NCBI GenBank assembly: GCA_030512295.1
Contig: JAULSR010000002.1
Span: forward strand, 7,874,001-7,938,000
DNA from: Bombardia bombarda
Taxonomy: Eukaryota; Ascomycota; Sordariomycetes; Sordariales; Lasiosphaeriaceae
Length of the DNA stretch: 64,000 nucleotides
Reading direction: 5' to 3'
This document shows, piece by piece, positions 1 through 11,650 of the stretch; the first letter of the stretch is position 1, and each line of letters starts with the position of its first letter. The translations under genes and the position numbers were made by a program. The notes under the pieces were generated by a model. The model searched no databases and was not told the DNA's origin. It worked only from the letters and a program-made list of their open reading frames with translations.

Positions 1-1668
1 TGGTAATTACCTTAGGTAAGGTAGTACCTTAACTGTTGGAAGGCGTTACCTGGGAAGGCGCATCCCAGACTTTGGCTTCTCGTTCCTGGAAGGCACCACC
101 CAGACACACACAGCACATAGCAGCACCTTGTCAAACTCTGTCTCACGCCCTCTCCCTCTCCCTCTCCCTCTCTCCATCTGCACTACTTCGTGCTAGCAGC
201 AGTAAGGTACCTCACCTGGGTTTGGGCTCTTCCATTAGGTTGTACCTATCTTTTTGTCTCTTTGGCGACCCAAGTTAAGACGCTCAGCTGTGCCCCCCCC
301 TCTCCACTGTTAGCCGTGGCAGTGGCAGTGGCACACACTAGACTTTCGCTGCCGAGTACTGTACATACATACATACTGTACCTAGAACGACCTCCCTACG
401 CACTCGCCGCATTCATTGTCTACCAACCTAAGTTCCCCGGCACCAGCACTGCCAGTAGTTACCTGCCCTGCCCACCGGCCTTCCCTACTTTTTATTCCGT
501 GACTTACATCCATATCATCGCTCAACGTCCTGCGTCTTGCGTCTTGCGCCAGGTAGCTGTCATTGCAGCTCAAAGCGACCCGCAAGTCCCCAAGTCCCAA
601 GCCCCCAAGCAGGCTGTACTGTACCATACGCCCGACCACTTAAATCTACCTAGTTGCTTTGCTTGTTGTGTTTGCCTGCCTGCCTTGCCCTCGCAGCGCC
701 TTGTCTCGCATCGCACACACTTGCTGCTTCAAACGGAGCCTTACTGACGATCGACATCCAACATTCGACATTCAACTCGAACAAGGCTCTGGCTCTCGCT
801 CTGGCTCTGGCTGGATCTGACACAACAAGGGATTACGAAAAGACGGAAGCAACGGCGTGAATCCCGAGTCCCCCAACACCCAGCCTTGGCTAGCACCATT
901 CTAAGCACCTTCGAGGCAGCTTCCCACGTCTCACCTCTCCATCCTACCAAGGGAACCTACCAAATACCTGCTCCCAAATACCCACAGATAGGGCCACAGC
1001 CTTGGAGCCGCATTCTGGAGAAGCGCGGTCCATCCTATCCTCGCCCCCCCTCACCTTGCTTGCCCTACCCTGCCTGCTGGTCACGTACCCCCCGAAGTCT
1101 TACTCGCAATTTACGATTTCCCGCCCAATCTACCGGTCACGAGGCCGCCCTTGCTCCCGCTACTTCTCGTGCGCTCCTCTTTCATCCAGCTCTGCGCCTA
1201 GCCTCTTAGGCCCTTTTGCCAGCCTGATCTGGTTCCCACACCCCCCCTCCCCCCGGGCGAGTCTTGTTGCCATATCGGCTACGCTCTGCGGCTCTTATAT
1301 GCCCGCCACCGCCACCGCCATCCCCTGCCCTGAGCCCGCGCATGGGAATAGCTGTGCGCGACCCGGGATTTGCCATACGCCGGCAGCCACAGTCCGACAG
1401 GAAGCGTCCCCCGAGGTCCCATAGCAAGGGCAACACCCGGGCATACGGGACAACAAGGGGAAGGCACGTCAAGGCAGCCCACGAGCTTTCGGCAAGAGGT
1501 GGCAAGGCGACCAACAGCTGTGGTGCTGCTGGACCGGGGCTCCCCCGTTCCCCTTCCTCCCTCCCTCCCCTCGCGATCCTCCACCCCCTCCCATCACCGG
1601 CCCGGCGATCGATGGCGAGCTGATGTACAACCACTCCATGAGTAAGAACATCGAGCAGACGCGAAACT
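1..1668. other. Upstream/leader region of the zinc-finger gene
   Basis: No coding region is supported here. The stretch is C/T-rich on the + strand, with a CTCTCC run at about 148-175, a GGCTCT-type repeat at about 785-812 and many TACCT/AGGTA words. Pyrimidine-rich leaders of this kind are common upstream of fungal genes, so it probably holds the promoter and long 5' UTR of the gene starting at 1669. Short open frames overlap one another on both strands and show no recognisable protein. Confidence 0.5.
148..175. repeat. CTCTCC pyrimidine microsatellite
   Basis: Tandem CCTCTC units lie upstream of the zinc-finger gene. This is a simple repeat, with no further function seen. Confidence 0.8.
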
Positions 1669-3431
1669 ATGAGTACGACGGCCGCTCCGAATCTTGCTCA
1701 CGACGTCCCGCTCAGCGACCTATACGATCCGGATGACGTGCTGCCGAGGAACAGCCCTCTCCTCACACCGCACCGCCCCAAACTGCGACTGTCGCCGAGC
1801 CCTTCCCCTATAATCCCCTACCACAGAGTCAGTCCTCCTCCCAGTCCCGGCACAAAAAAGTCTAATCGTCGCAATAAGGTACAGCCAAGCCAGGGCGATG
1901 CCGTCTTGCTCAACTTTCTTGGAGACGGCAAACGCCCGGACATCGCAATTCAAGCTAGCCGTCAGGCCTTGCCGTCCGACAACGAAGAAGAAGACAATTC
2001 GATATTCTACGAGTCTGATTCATCCCTAGGCGGCGCCGCCGGTGGCGGCTCTTTGAGCCTCTTTATTGGCAGAGGACAGGCTGGGGAGGGGCGAAGCGCG
2101 GTGCAGTTCGGAGGCATACGGAGGCATAGGATGTCATCGGCCACCCTCGACGACGACACAGATATGGGTGCTTTGGATTTAAAAACTCTGGCAGCCGGTG
2201 CCCTCAGTCTCAGAGGCTTCGTCTCTCCTAGTATTGACCCGGGGGGCGGTATCGACGGCACGGAGCTCACACCATCAGCTACAAAGGACGGCGTACAGGA
2301 GCAGCCACCTCCAGAACCTGTGCACCCAGCCATAGAAACAAGGGAAAGGGAACCTAATCATGATGAGCAGTCTGTCCAGCCTGTCCAACCGCCGGTCAAG
2401 TCGGTCCAGACAGTCCAGACGATGCAGGCGGCTTCGCCATCGCCTTACAGCCCCGATAGCGCATTGTCCCGCGAGGCTCCTTCTATGCTAAGGCCTCTGA
2501 AGAAAGATGTCAACTCGCCAACAGGTAGCTTGTCCCTAAACCACCATGGCGAAGGCCTTCCACCAATACATATCAACTCGCCGAGGTCCGACGCCAGTGG
2601 GCACACACCATTGCCGCCTATCCGAGTCCAGATAGGAGACCTGAAACAGCTAGAGACCAAACATGAACAGGAGAGGCTGCGGAAAACGCCTAGTTTTCCG
2701 CATTCTCCTCCCGGCGCACTGACCCGTCTGCCAGCGATGCATGGCCATCATACATCCCCTCCAGTTTCACCGGCAGAAACATTTCGGAGCAGAGACCCTA
2801 TGTCTCCTGCACAGACTTCCAGTAACTCTCATACGAGCATGTATTACATCAACTACCCGCAGCCAAACGCATTCAATCAGCGGTCACCGCGTGCTGAATA
2901 TTCCGGCAGCAGTACGACAGAGACGCCGAGCTCGGATCAGTCGACCCCGGCAACAGTTGATAGGATGAGCATTGACGGCATCACCAATCACCAGGGGACC
3001 TACCATTGCCAATACCCTGGCTGCAATGCACCACCCTTTCAGACACAATATCTTCTGAATTCTCACGCGAACGTCCACTCATCTGTACGACCACATTATT
3101 GCCCTGTTGCGGGCTGCTCGCGGAGCGAGGGAGGTAAAGGCTTCAAGCGCAAGAACGAAATGATTCGACACGGTCTGGTGCATGACTCCCCAGGATATGT
3201 GTGCCCTTTCTGCCCGGATAGAGAACACAAATACCCGCGGCCGGATAACCTGCAAAGGTATGTTTATGAGTTATTCCGTGGCCTGGCGTTTGGAAACTGA
3301 CGACGATTCAAAGACATGTCAGGGTACACCATGTCGACAAAGACAAGGATGATCCTGAGTTACGAGATGTGCTCGCGCAACGGCCCGATGGGCCAAACCG
3401 GGGGCGGAGACGAAGAGGAGGTCCCAACTGA
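1669..3431 (+). CDS. C2H2 zinc-finger transcription factor
   Basis: Predicted exons are 1669-3257 and 3314-3431, giving 568 aa. The 56-nt intron has donor GTATGT and acceptor AAAG, and splicing is needed to complete the last finger: the unspliced frame stops shortly after residue 529, while the join restores DNLQR-HVRVHH. The C-terminal part carries three C2H2 fingers: Cys447-Cys452 with two His near 466-470; Cys478-Cys483 with a His pair near 500; and Cys512-Cys515 with His531/535. Fingers 1 and 2 have four residues between the cysteines and finger 3 has two. The N-terminal 440 residues are Pro/Ser-rich and low in complexity, as in a regulatory region. The protein ends in a basic tail (GRRRRGG). 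By family it is probably a nuclear DNA-binding regulator; its targets cannot be inferred. I chose the first ATG of the long frame as start. Confidence 0.86.
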
Positions 3432-3914
3432 ATGCAGTCGCCTTTCTTTTCCAAGCTTTCTTTTATATACCTTACACTTTGATTCTTTGCACATATTTGG
3501 GTGGATGGACATGATTTTGCAAGGTCATCTTATTCATCGTCGGATCTTTTATGGGGCTGGCACTCGACCATTTTATTTGAGGAGTTGCTTTGGCAATGGA
3601 TTTTCTCTTTTCATACTTCACTTTTTCCCTTTGTTTCGGTTATCATCACATGGTGGGTTGTATATTGGCCGTTTTTCTTGTCATAAATAGTGGCGAAGGC
3701 GGGAGCAAAGGAGCTTGGCGTGTGTGCTGATTTACTGGTCGGTCTGGTTTGGCTTTTTGGCTTGCTTGTTCGGTCGGGTCGGTTTTGATTTGGTCAGAGC
3801 GGCGTCGTGGTCTTTTTTTTTTTCCTCCAGCCCAGATTTCTCCTTTTTCTTTTTTTCTTTCCTTTTTTGATACATGTTTTCTTGTTTTTGTTTGTTTAGC
3901 ATGTTTGGCCCAGG

Positions 3915-3945
<31 letters not shown>

Positions 3946-5750
3946 GTTTCTCTCCAATGTCCAACGCCAAGGCGTTTGGCTAGCAATGCTAAACACGCTC
4001 TTAAAAGATGAGGGAGGGGAAAGGGAGAGGGAGCAGAAGGGGTTTTTTTTTAAAAAGGAAAAAAAAATCTTGGCAGACTTGACAATATCTCATTGCGGAT
4101 AAGTATATGTTTGCTTATACCTATCTATTCTATTGACTTGGTTGCCCTTTTAAGGGCTTGAAAGCGTATCGTTATATTTTCTTGTTTTCATGACTGGTTC
4201 CCCGTGTTCCTGTTACATTATTTAGGCCCGAGCTGTCGTGGATGGCTGGCTGGCTGGTGTATAAGGCGTATGTTCCTGTATTCCTCTTTTGCTGGCTGAA
4301 TTTTCTGCGCTGGCTGGTCCAATGGGTTGGCTCCGGTCCTTTCAACATTGTACTTCCATACTCATTACTATACCTGAATACGTATTCATGGCTATCTCGT
4401 TTACCTGGAAGTAACACTGTAGGTTCGTTTACGCCGGGCTCATGCCACGAAGAGATACAGGTTTATCTCCAATTTAGTGAACGAGAGAGTAGACGGAGAG
4501 AAACAGAGATAAGGGTGATTTGATCCTCCTGCTTTCGTTATTCTTACTCTGCTATACTGCGTATTGTCAGCTTCTGCATAGGCTAACTGGCAGATGAGTA
4601 AAGAGGCCGGGTGGACTGGTTAGTCACTTGCGTCGGCGGTTGATTGACAATAGAAAGAGAAATGGGAATGGAGAAGAAAAGGAGGCAAAGCGGGAAAGGA
4701 GGGCTATATACGCTACAAAGACATACAAGTAGCTCAAACTTGGTCGATTATGTACTTATGTATTGAGGAAGAAGATAAGGGCGACTTCGTTGATCGTTAC
4801 TAACTATTTCTAGGTAATGTCTGTCTTCCGTGGGTTCATCATCAACTAGCCAACCACTGATTTTAAACGAGCTCAAGACAAGAACACATCAACAACATCA
4901 AGATCAGAATTAGGAGCGCGACAAGTCTTTTTTCTTTGCTTAGTTCTTTATTCTTTATTCTATGTAAAGTTACAGAGTCAAGTGTAGTTAAAAATGCACA
5001 CAACTGACGCGCTTTGAACAGTACTTAGGTTGCCAGGGCAGTTGGCTTCTTTTAGTCCATCCATCCCATATCATTGTTTCCGCCCTCTCACTTTTCATTC
5101 CTTCTCCCGCTGCGGTAGTGATATTGCCATTCTCTTCTTGTTCGCCGTCAGACCTCTCCATAATCGTCGTCTCTAAGGCGACGGCCTAGATGATTCATAT
5201 CGCGCAATTATGAACATGTGCCGAGTGTAAGGAGAGAGGGTGTATGAACCAGTGAAACAATGATTCGTCTAACATCTCTTGTGCAGTGATAGAGTAGGTA
5301 GGTAAGTGGCAAAGTAATTCTAGGAAACTATCTGCCTGTCTGCCTCTCTTCTGTATCCTTTCTTTCTTCCTTCCTCCCAGTCTTCAGTCCCACCCAATCC
5401 ATTCTTACATACTCTTTCCACGATGATAAAGGTAGGCCAGGCCCATTTTTAACGCAATGACTTGCATTGATCGAAAAAAAAACCGTCTCTTGAAAAAAAA
5501 AAGGGAATCCCATGCTGCTGCAAAAAAGGATAAAACGCATCATACGTGTGAAAAGAAAAGAACAAAAACCCAGAGCAAATACAGAACCATCCAGCGCCCA
5601 GTCACCCAATGAGCATTCCCTCATATTCCTGTCACAGGCAACGCCATTATATCTCCCACGAATAAAGGACCGTGCATAATAAGCGTCGTCCAAGCAGGTA
5701 AAAACCGCCTACCCACTCTTCCTGTCTGTCTTTAAATCGCGGTCTTACAA
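3432..5750. other. Convergent 3' intergenic region
   Basis: This stretch separates the 3' ends of the zinc-finger gene (+) and the SNF2 gene (-). It is T-rich on the + strand just after 3432, as expected for a 3' UTR, and holds several homopolymers. No coding region is supported. Confidence 0.5.
3915..3945. repeat. C7-T24 homopolymer tract
   Basis: Seven C are followed directly by 24 T, downstream of the zinc-finger gene. The tract is prone to slippage, so its exact length in the assembly may be unreliable. Confidence 0.85.
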
Positions 5751-8700
5751 TCAGTCATCATCGCTCTGTGCGCTACTGCTCCGTCCATTAACCTGGCTTG
5801 CGCCGTTTGAGTTTGAGACCAGCTTGATCCTGGTCGGACCGCTGGGTGTAGGCTGAGGAGTCTCGTTGGCCGTTGAAGGGGCAGCCGAGGTATCCTTAGC
5901 AGAAGGGGTATCTTCGAGGTTGCGGAGCTCGGGATAATCAGCAAGCTCTTTCTCAAACAGAGACTTGAAATATGCCTAATGCGAAATGTGTTAGTGACCA
6001 ACAAATATAAAAGCCTTTAGCGACACGACATACCTCTATTAAGTTTGCGTCGATACATATCCTGCTGCTCTCCTCGTTAAACGTTCTGCAGTTGTTGATC
6101 ATGAGCTCCAGGTCTTTGCGCATGTCGGCTAGGTTGCGATAATCCTCCTTTTTGATCTTCTTCTGGATATCCATCATGCATATCGGACTGCGAATGATGA
6201 GGTAATAGTCACCCCAGTCACGCTTGGGCGGAAGCTTGACGAACGGCCCGATGATTAGACGCTTGGGCGGCTCCTCATCTTTGTCGTCAGGGTTCTCCTC
6301 CGGCTCATCGTCATCAACCTCCATGTTCATCACGCGGTCGTAGATCCTCCGCAAACTCGTCTGGAGCTTGCCACGGACTTCAGCTGTCATACCCCCTGCT
6401 TTAGGACGAGCACCGCCACGTCGCTGTTTCTTTGCTGGTGGTTCGTCGTCGCCCTCTTCGGCCTTGCGTTTCTCAATGTTTTTGCTTCCTGGCTTGCGGC
6501 CGCGCTTCTTTACAGGACTCTCCACTTCCTCGGTGCTAGCACGGCTAACAGAGGGCGAGTTTTCCAGCGATGCGCCACCTCCGGCGCCAGACCTTCTAAG
6601 CCTATTGGCTTCGCGTCTATCTTTGCGTTGTTGTTTCCTAGCGGCAGCAGCCTCAGGTGTATCTTCCTCGTCATCAACAGCCATAAGCCACTGCTCTTCG
6701 GTGAGACCGTCATCATATTTGACCTTGGTGCGCTCACGAGCGCCACGTCCAAGGATAACCTCAGACTCTTCTTCAATTGGGTTACCATCGGACATATAAA
6801 TATCAGGCAACTCGTCCTCGGTCATGAGACGCGGGACACGCTTGCAGCCCGGAGCTGTGCCGTACGTTGGATCACGAAATCTCTCCTGATCCATCTGGTT
6901 GAAAACAACAAGCTCATTTTCGCTTCGGGCAAGTATCATGTTGAGTTCCTCATCGTCCATCTCTTCTTGCTCGCCAGACTCTGCCATGTATGCAGTTTCA
7001 AGGAGAGTTCGAAGCATGGCATCACGGTCTGTTTCTGACGACTTGTTATCGAACCGACCGGCCTGAATGACCTTGCCATCCATATCAAGCTTGTATCTGG
7101 CACGCTCCAGAATCTTCTCCTCAACAGAGGCAGAGCTGATCAGGCGGAGAATGCGAACCTCGTTCTTTTGACCGATACGATGGGCACGATCCTGCGCCTG
7201 CAAATCCTGGTGAGGATTCCAGTCAGAATCGTAAATGATGACGGTATCGGCTGTTTGCAAGTTGAGACCCAATCCACCAGCACGAGTGGAAAGAAGGAAC
7301 ATGAAGTACGGAGAGTCGGGTCGGTTAAAATCGCGGAGAAGGTCCGATCGATCTTCAGACTTGGTTGTACCGTCGAGCCGCAGATATTGAATGTTGCGGT
7401 ACCGGAGGAAGTCTTCCATGATATCCATGATGGCAGTCATCTGGAAGAACATCAAGACACGATGGCCCGTTGCTTGGTACTTGGGCAGAATTCTATCGAG
7501 GAGCTCGAATTTACCCGACGTTCTCCAGAGAAGATCATTGCTGGTATTCGTTGGGTTCATCTGGTTCTCCACTTCGTCAAAAACAAAGGGATGATTGCAA
7601 AGCTTTCGAAGTTGCATGATCATGTTACTCAGACCACGAGCTCCAGTCTTGCCTCCCTTCCCGTCGCTAACCAGGATCTTCTGGTGGGTAGCCATTTGCT
7701 TGTGAAGACGAGATTGCAGCGCAGAGAACTTGACCTTGATAACCTTTTCTGTCTTGTCGGGAAGATCCTTCTCCACATCCTTCTTGAGACGACGCAGCAA
7801 GAATGGGCGCAGCACCTTGTGCAAGCGACGAATGACAAGAATCTGTTCTTCTTCCGTAAGCTCAATTTTGTCTTGACTGCCCGTGTTCGCAAAGGGCGTG
7901 TTGAACCATTCGTCAAATGACTTGGCCGACTTGAAGATGTTGGGCAAAACGAAGTTGAGCATAGCCCACAGCTCAGTAAGGTTATTTTGAAGCGGAGTAC
8001 CGGTGAGAATCAGGCGGAACCGCGTGTTATAGTACGACTGAATGGTGGACGTGAGTTTCGAATTGCTGTTCTTCATGCGGTGACCTTCGTCGATGATCAT
8101 GTGGAACCACTTGATCTTACTCAGAAGAGGCCGGTCCTTGATGATGTACTCGTAGGTCGTCAGAAGAACCTGGAACTTGCCCTGGCGGATCTTTTCTTGC
8201 TGCAGCTTTCTTGTGTTTGGAGGACCCTTGTAGACGATTTTAGTGACAGATGGGGCCCACTTGTCGAATTCGAGATTCCAATTGGTCAGTGTACTAAGAG
8301 GAACAATAACCAAATACGGCCCTTCTTGGTGCTTCCTCTCGATCAAGTACGTGATCAGAGAAATCGTCTGGATCGTCTTGCCCAGGCCCATCTCGTCTGC
8401 TAGAATGCCGTTGAGATTGTTGTTGTACAGCGATATCATCCATTGCAAGCCCTTGACCTGGTACTCTTTGAGAGTACCACCGACCAAGAGGTCAGCCTGC
8501 CCTGTGACCTCCTCTTTGATGCGGTGTGCAACAGCGTAGTAGTCGATCTTGCGGCTTGCCTCGGGGTCTTCTTCGGCTTCGCTCTCCTCCTCGGGCAATT
8601 CCCCAGCATCGTCGCCATAGCGCTGTTCTGCCTGTCGTTGCTGGGCGCGAACAGATGAGGCGAGCTGGTGCAAAAAGCTATCGGTTTGGCGGAGCAGGTG

Positions 8701-10027
8701 AGTAATACGGGTATCCTTGGCCTGGTCAAGCAGCTTCAGGTATGCTTCCTCGTCGTTGGCCTTCAAGGCCTGGAGACGTTGCTTGGCAGTTCTCTCGACC
8801 CGCTTTTGCTCCTCCTTTTCAATGTTAAAGTGCTGTGAAAACATGTGACGACCCAGCTTCTGCATCTTGCTCCGCTGGCCTTGTCCAGCGTCCTGAATCT
8901 CAACTTTGTGATGGTGAACCGCTTGCAAGAAATCTACATGCTTCTTACGCTCCCGATTCTCCCGTGCATCACGCTGTTGTTTCTCGAGCTTCTCAGTAAT
9001 ACGAGCTTCTCTTACACTCTGCTTCTTCATGCGGCGATACTGAGTCCTGTTCGTTGTCATGGCAAGATTGTCGTAATGCATCATTTGCTTGCCAATCTTC
9101 TCTCTTAGGTTTCGTTGTTTCGAGTACAGGGCCAGCATCTTCATCTCAATAATAGCCTTCCGCTTGGCCGTGTCGTCGGGAACAAGAACGTCTTGCGTTG
9201 TGTCCCAGTGGGCTAGGTTACCGGGCAGACTTTTGAGCTCTGCATATCTAGCGCTCATGCGGTTGAAGACAATCTTCTCCCGATCCGTCCGCAGTTGCTC
9301 GAAGTCAATACCCGTCGGGAAGATGCCCGGAATGATAAGACGACTCTTCCGGCGTGCATGCTCTACGTAATTAATGCTTGGACGAACTAATCCATTCTGT
9401 CCAGCGTGATAGGGTGACTTGACAGACTTGTAGGTACCACGTGGGTTCGGTGTCGATGCAGCTTCTTCTTTGAGGGCGACAACGCCATTTGTGCCCGGCT
9501 TGGGAGTCTCCAAAGCAGAAACGATTGCTGGGGCAGTTGCAGACGATACCCGGGTGGCTTGCTCCGTCATTGATGCTTGACGCCGGGCGCGGTGCTCGTA
9601 GATGGCCTTTTGCATTTGAATGGGCACTCCGGCGTTCTTTCCAAGCAACTTAAATGCCTGAATTTGTGTCCGCAGAAGAGCCAACTGTGCCGGTGTGAAC
9701 TGGCTCGGGCCATGACTCTGGGTTGAGGTGGCCGATGTTGCGGTAGGGGTGTTCGCCGTTGCAGGCAGAGCGGAAGCGCCAAGTGCATTCGTGGAAGGAG
9801 ATTGCGCGGTCTGCAAAGCGACCTGTTGAGGAGGACGAGCAGACTGGGCGCCATTGGTAGTAACGCTGACGCCATTCTGCAGTTGCTGTTGATGGTGCAG
9901 TTGCTGCTGATGCTGTTGTTGCGCTTGTTGCTGTGTTGCTTGTTGCTGCTGTATTTGTTGCTGCTGTGCTTGCTGTTGCGCTTGTTGCTGGTGGGCTTGT
10001 AGCTGCGCTTGCTGTTGCTGCGCTTGC

Positions 10028-10071
<44 letters not shown>

Positions 10072-10409
10072 ATGGTGATGCTGTTGCTGCATCTGGAGTT
10101 GTTGATGCTGTTGGTGCTTGCGTATCTCCTGTTGCCGCGAGAGGGCGGTTAGGATATTCCGTGTCTTGATGAACTCGGGGTCATTTTCGGGAACACCCTT
10201 CTGTTGCAATTGCTGATAACGCTGCCCAAGAATCAGAATGAAGTTAAGTGCAGTCAGGTGTGGCAATGTGGCCAAGAGATAGGTAAGTTAAAGATATGAG
10301 GTGGTGTTAGACGTACATGATAGACTTCCTGTGCCTGCTGCTGGGTCATGTTCGCCGGTATGGCGGAGCCCGGGTGCTGCACCGCAGAAGTCACTTGAGC
10401 ACTAGCCAT
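5751..10409 (-). CDS. STH1: SNF2/STH1 chromatin-remodelling ATPase
   Basis: Predicted exons on the minus strand are 10409-10317, 10221-6034 and 5975-5751, giving 1501 aa. Introns of 95 and 58 nt sit at phase 0; the last has a CACTAAC branch site. In order the protein shows: a long Gln tract (about 70-148); a QLQ motif (FTPAQLALLRTQIQAFKLL, about 205); a basic HSA region (about 430-505); a SNF2 helicase with Walker A DEMGLGKT (about 638), DEGH box (about 741) and AQDRAHRIGQ motif VI (about 1040); an acidic/basic linker with a GRKPGSK AT-hook-like motif; and a bromodomain (about 1315-1420) ending in NNCRTFNEESS. This order is that of the catalytic subunit of SWI/SNF or RSC, which slides and evicts nucleosomes. 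Sequence alone does not decide SNF2 versus STH1; the symbol is the closer-looking option. ATG 10409 fits because its exon joins in frame to RYQQLQQ. Confidence 0.95.
9895..10105 (-). repeat. CAG/CAA repeat encoding a polyglutamine tract
   Basis: Mixed CAG and CAA codons encode an almost pure Gln stretch with Ala, His and Leu interruptions near the N-terminus of the SNF2 protein. Codon mixing should make it more stable than a pure CAG run. Confidence 0.9.
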
Positions 10410-11650
10410 GGCGACGGTGGGTATATCAAATATGGCGACGGGAGCTCAATTGCGGATAGTGCTGTCAAGATCCGCGCATATCTGGGGGTGGATTGTCAGT
10501 GTTGGCGTCGATGTGGGCTGTGGAACGCCGGGCTGGCGCGACGACGGATGCGGCGAATCGACACAGGGAAATGCGGAATCCCCAGTGCGGGCGCGCTCGA
10601 ATGACACGAAACCAATTAGCAGTGGCGGCAATGGTGGGCGATGCGCTAAAGGGGTGCGGCGGACGCGATGGTGAAGCGGGACGAGGCGGATGTCCGCACG
10701 GTGGTCGGTCGCGTCGGTGGAACAGGCGCAAAGTAGTCGATGGGTGGTCGACCTGTTCAGCCGCGCTGAGATGGCGACGTGCTGTGTGGGGGGGGGGGGG
10801 GGGGGAGGGAGAAATGAAAATAGAAGCGAGGGTGGACGGGCGTGGTGAAAAAAGGGAAAGACTGCCGGACGTGGCGCGTGGGGCTTGCTCGGCGGGCGAA
10901 ATGCGCGAAAGTTCGCGTGTTATGGGGTTTGCCGGCGATTTCCAGATGGACTCGATGAATCGCAAGGGGAGATAGGTGATTTTTTTGATGCACGCCGTCA
11001 CCCTTTGAAATGATGGAGAGGTGAAGGCAGAGAGCCGAGAAGATTGAATGGCGCGGGCGATTGTAAACCCGTACTGGTTTGTACCCGCAAGCGCAGCTTC
11101 CAGCACGGCATTACCTAATACGAAAGAACCCTGACTGGCAAAGAGTGGCCCCACGGCAAAACCCCGGCACTAAATCAGTGGCTCCGCCTCTTGCCTAGCG
11201 CGTTTGACTGCCAAGCGAGCCATGGAAGACAACTTCGCGCCCCTTGGGGCGCTGGGGTTCTGGAGTCTACCTAAATAAGACACTGGTTTTTATTTTCAAA
11301 CAACTTTCTCAAGGTTGAAGCTTGAAGTATTTGAGGCAGCCGCCTCCTTCCAACAGTCTAGACTTCTACACCCTTTTAACCTAAGCCTTTGTTTATGCCT
11401 ACCTGGCTGTTTCGTTCCCTGGATATGTAGGTGAAATCGCAGGGAATTGCATGCTCACACCTTCTTCTCCCTGCCTTCCCCCCACAATATATTTTGCTAT
11501 GCTTTCTGGTATCATTGAGTGTAAAAAAGAAACAAGCATCCCTATTTATCCCTGCCAAGCGTCAATAAAAAAGCCCATGCATCCCTAAACGCCAAATCCC
11601 CCAGACTTTCCAACACTATCCCTGCATTTTATTTTAACGTATGTGCCCAT
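10410..11650. other. SNF2 promoter region and WDR70 3' flank
   Basis: This stretch lies upstream of SNF2 (-) and downstream of the WDR70 gene (-). The half near SNF2 is GC-rich and contains the G18 run; the half near 11300-11650 is more AT-rich and probably includes the WDR70 3' UTR. No coding region is supported. Confidence 0.5.
10788..10805. repeat. G18 homopolymer
   Basis: Eighteen G in a row lie about 380 nt upstream of the SNF2 start codon. Such runs can form quadruplex structures and are often mis-sized in assemblies. Confidence 0.9.
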
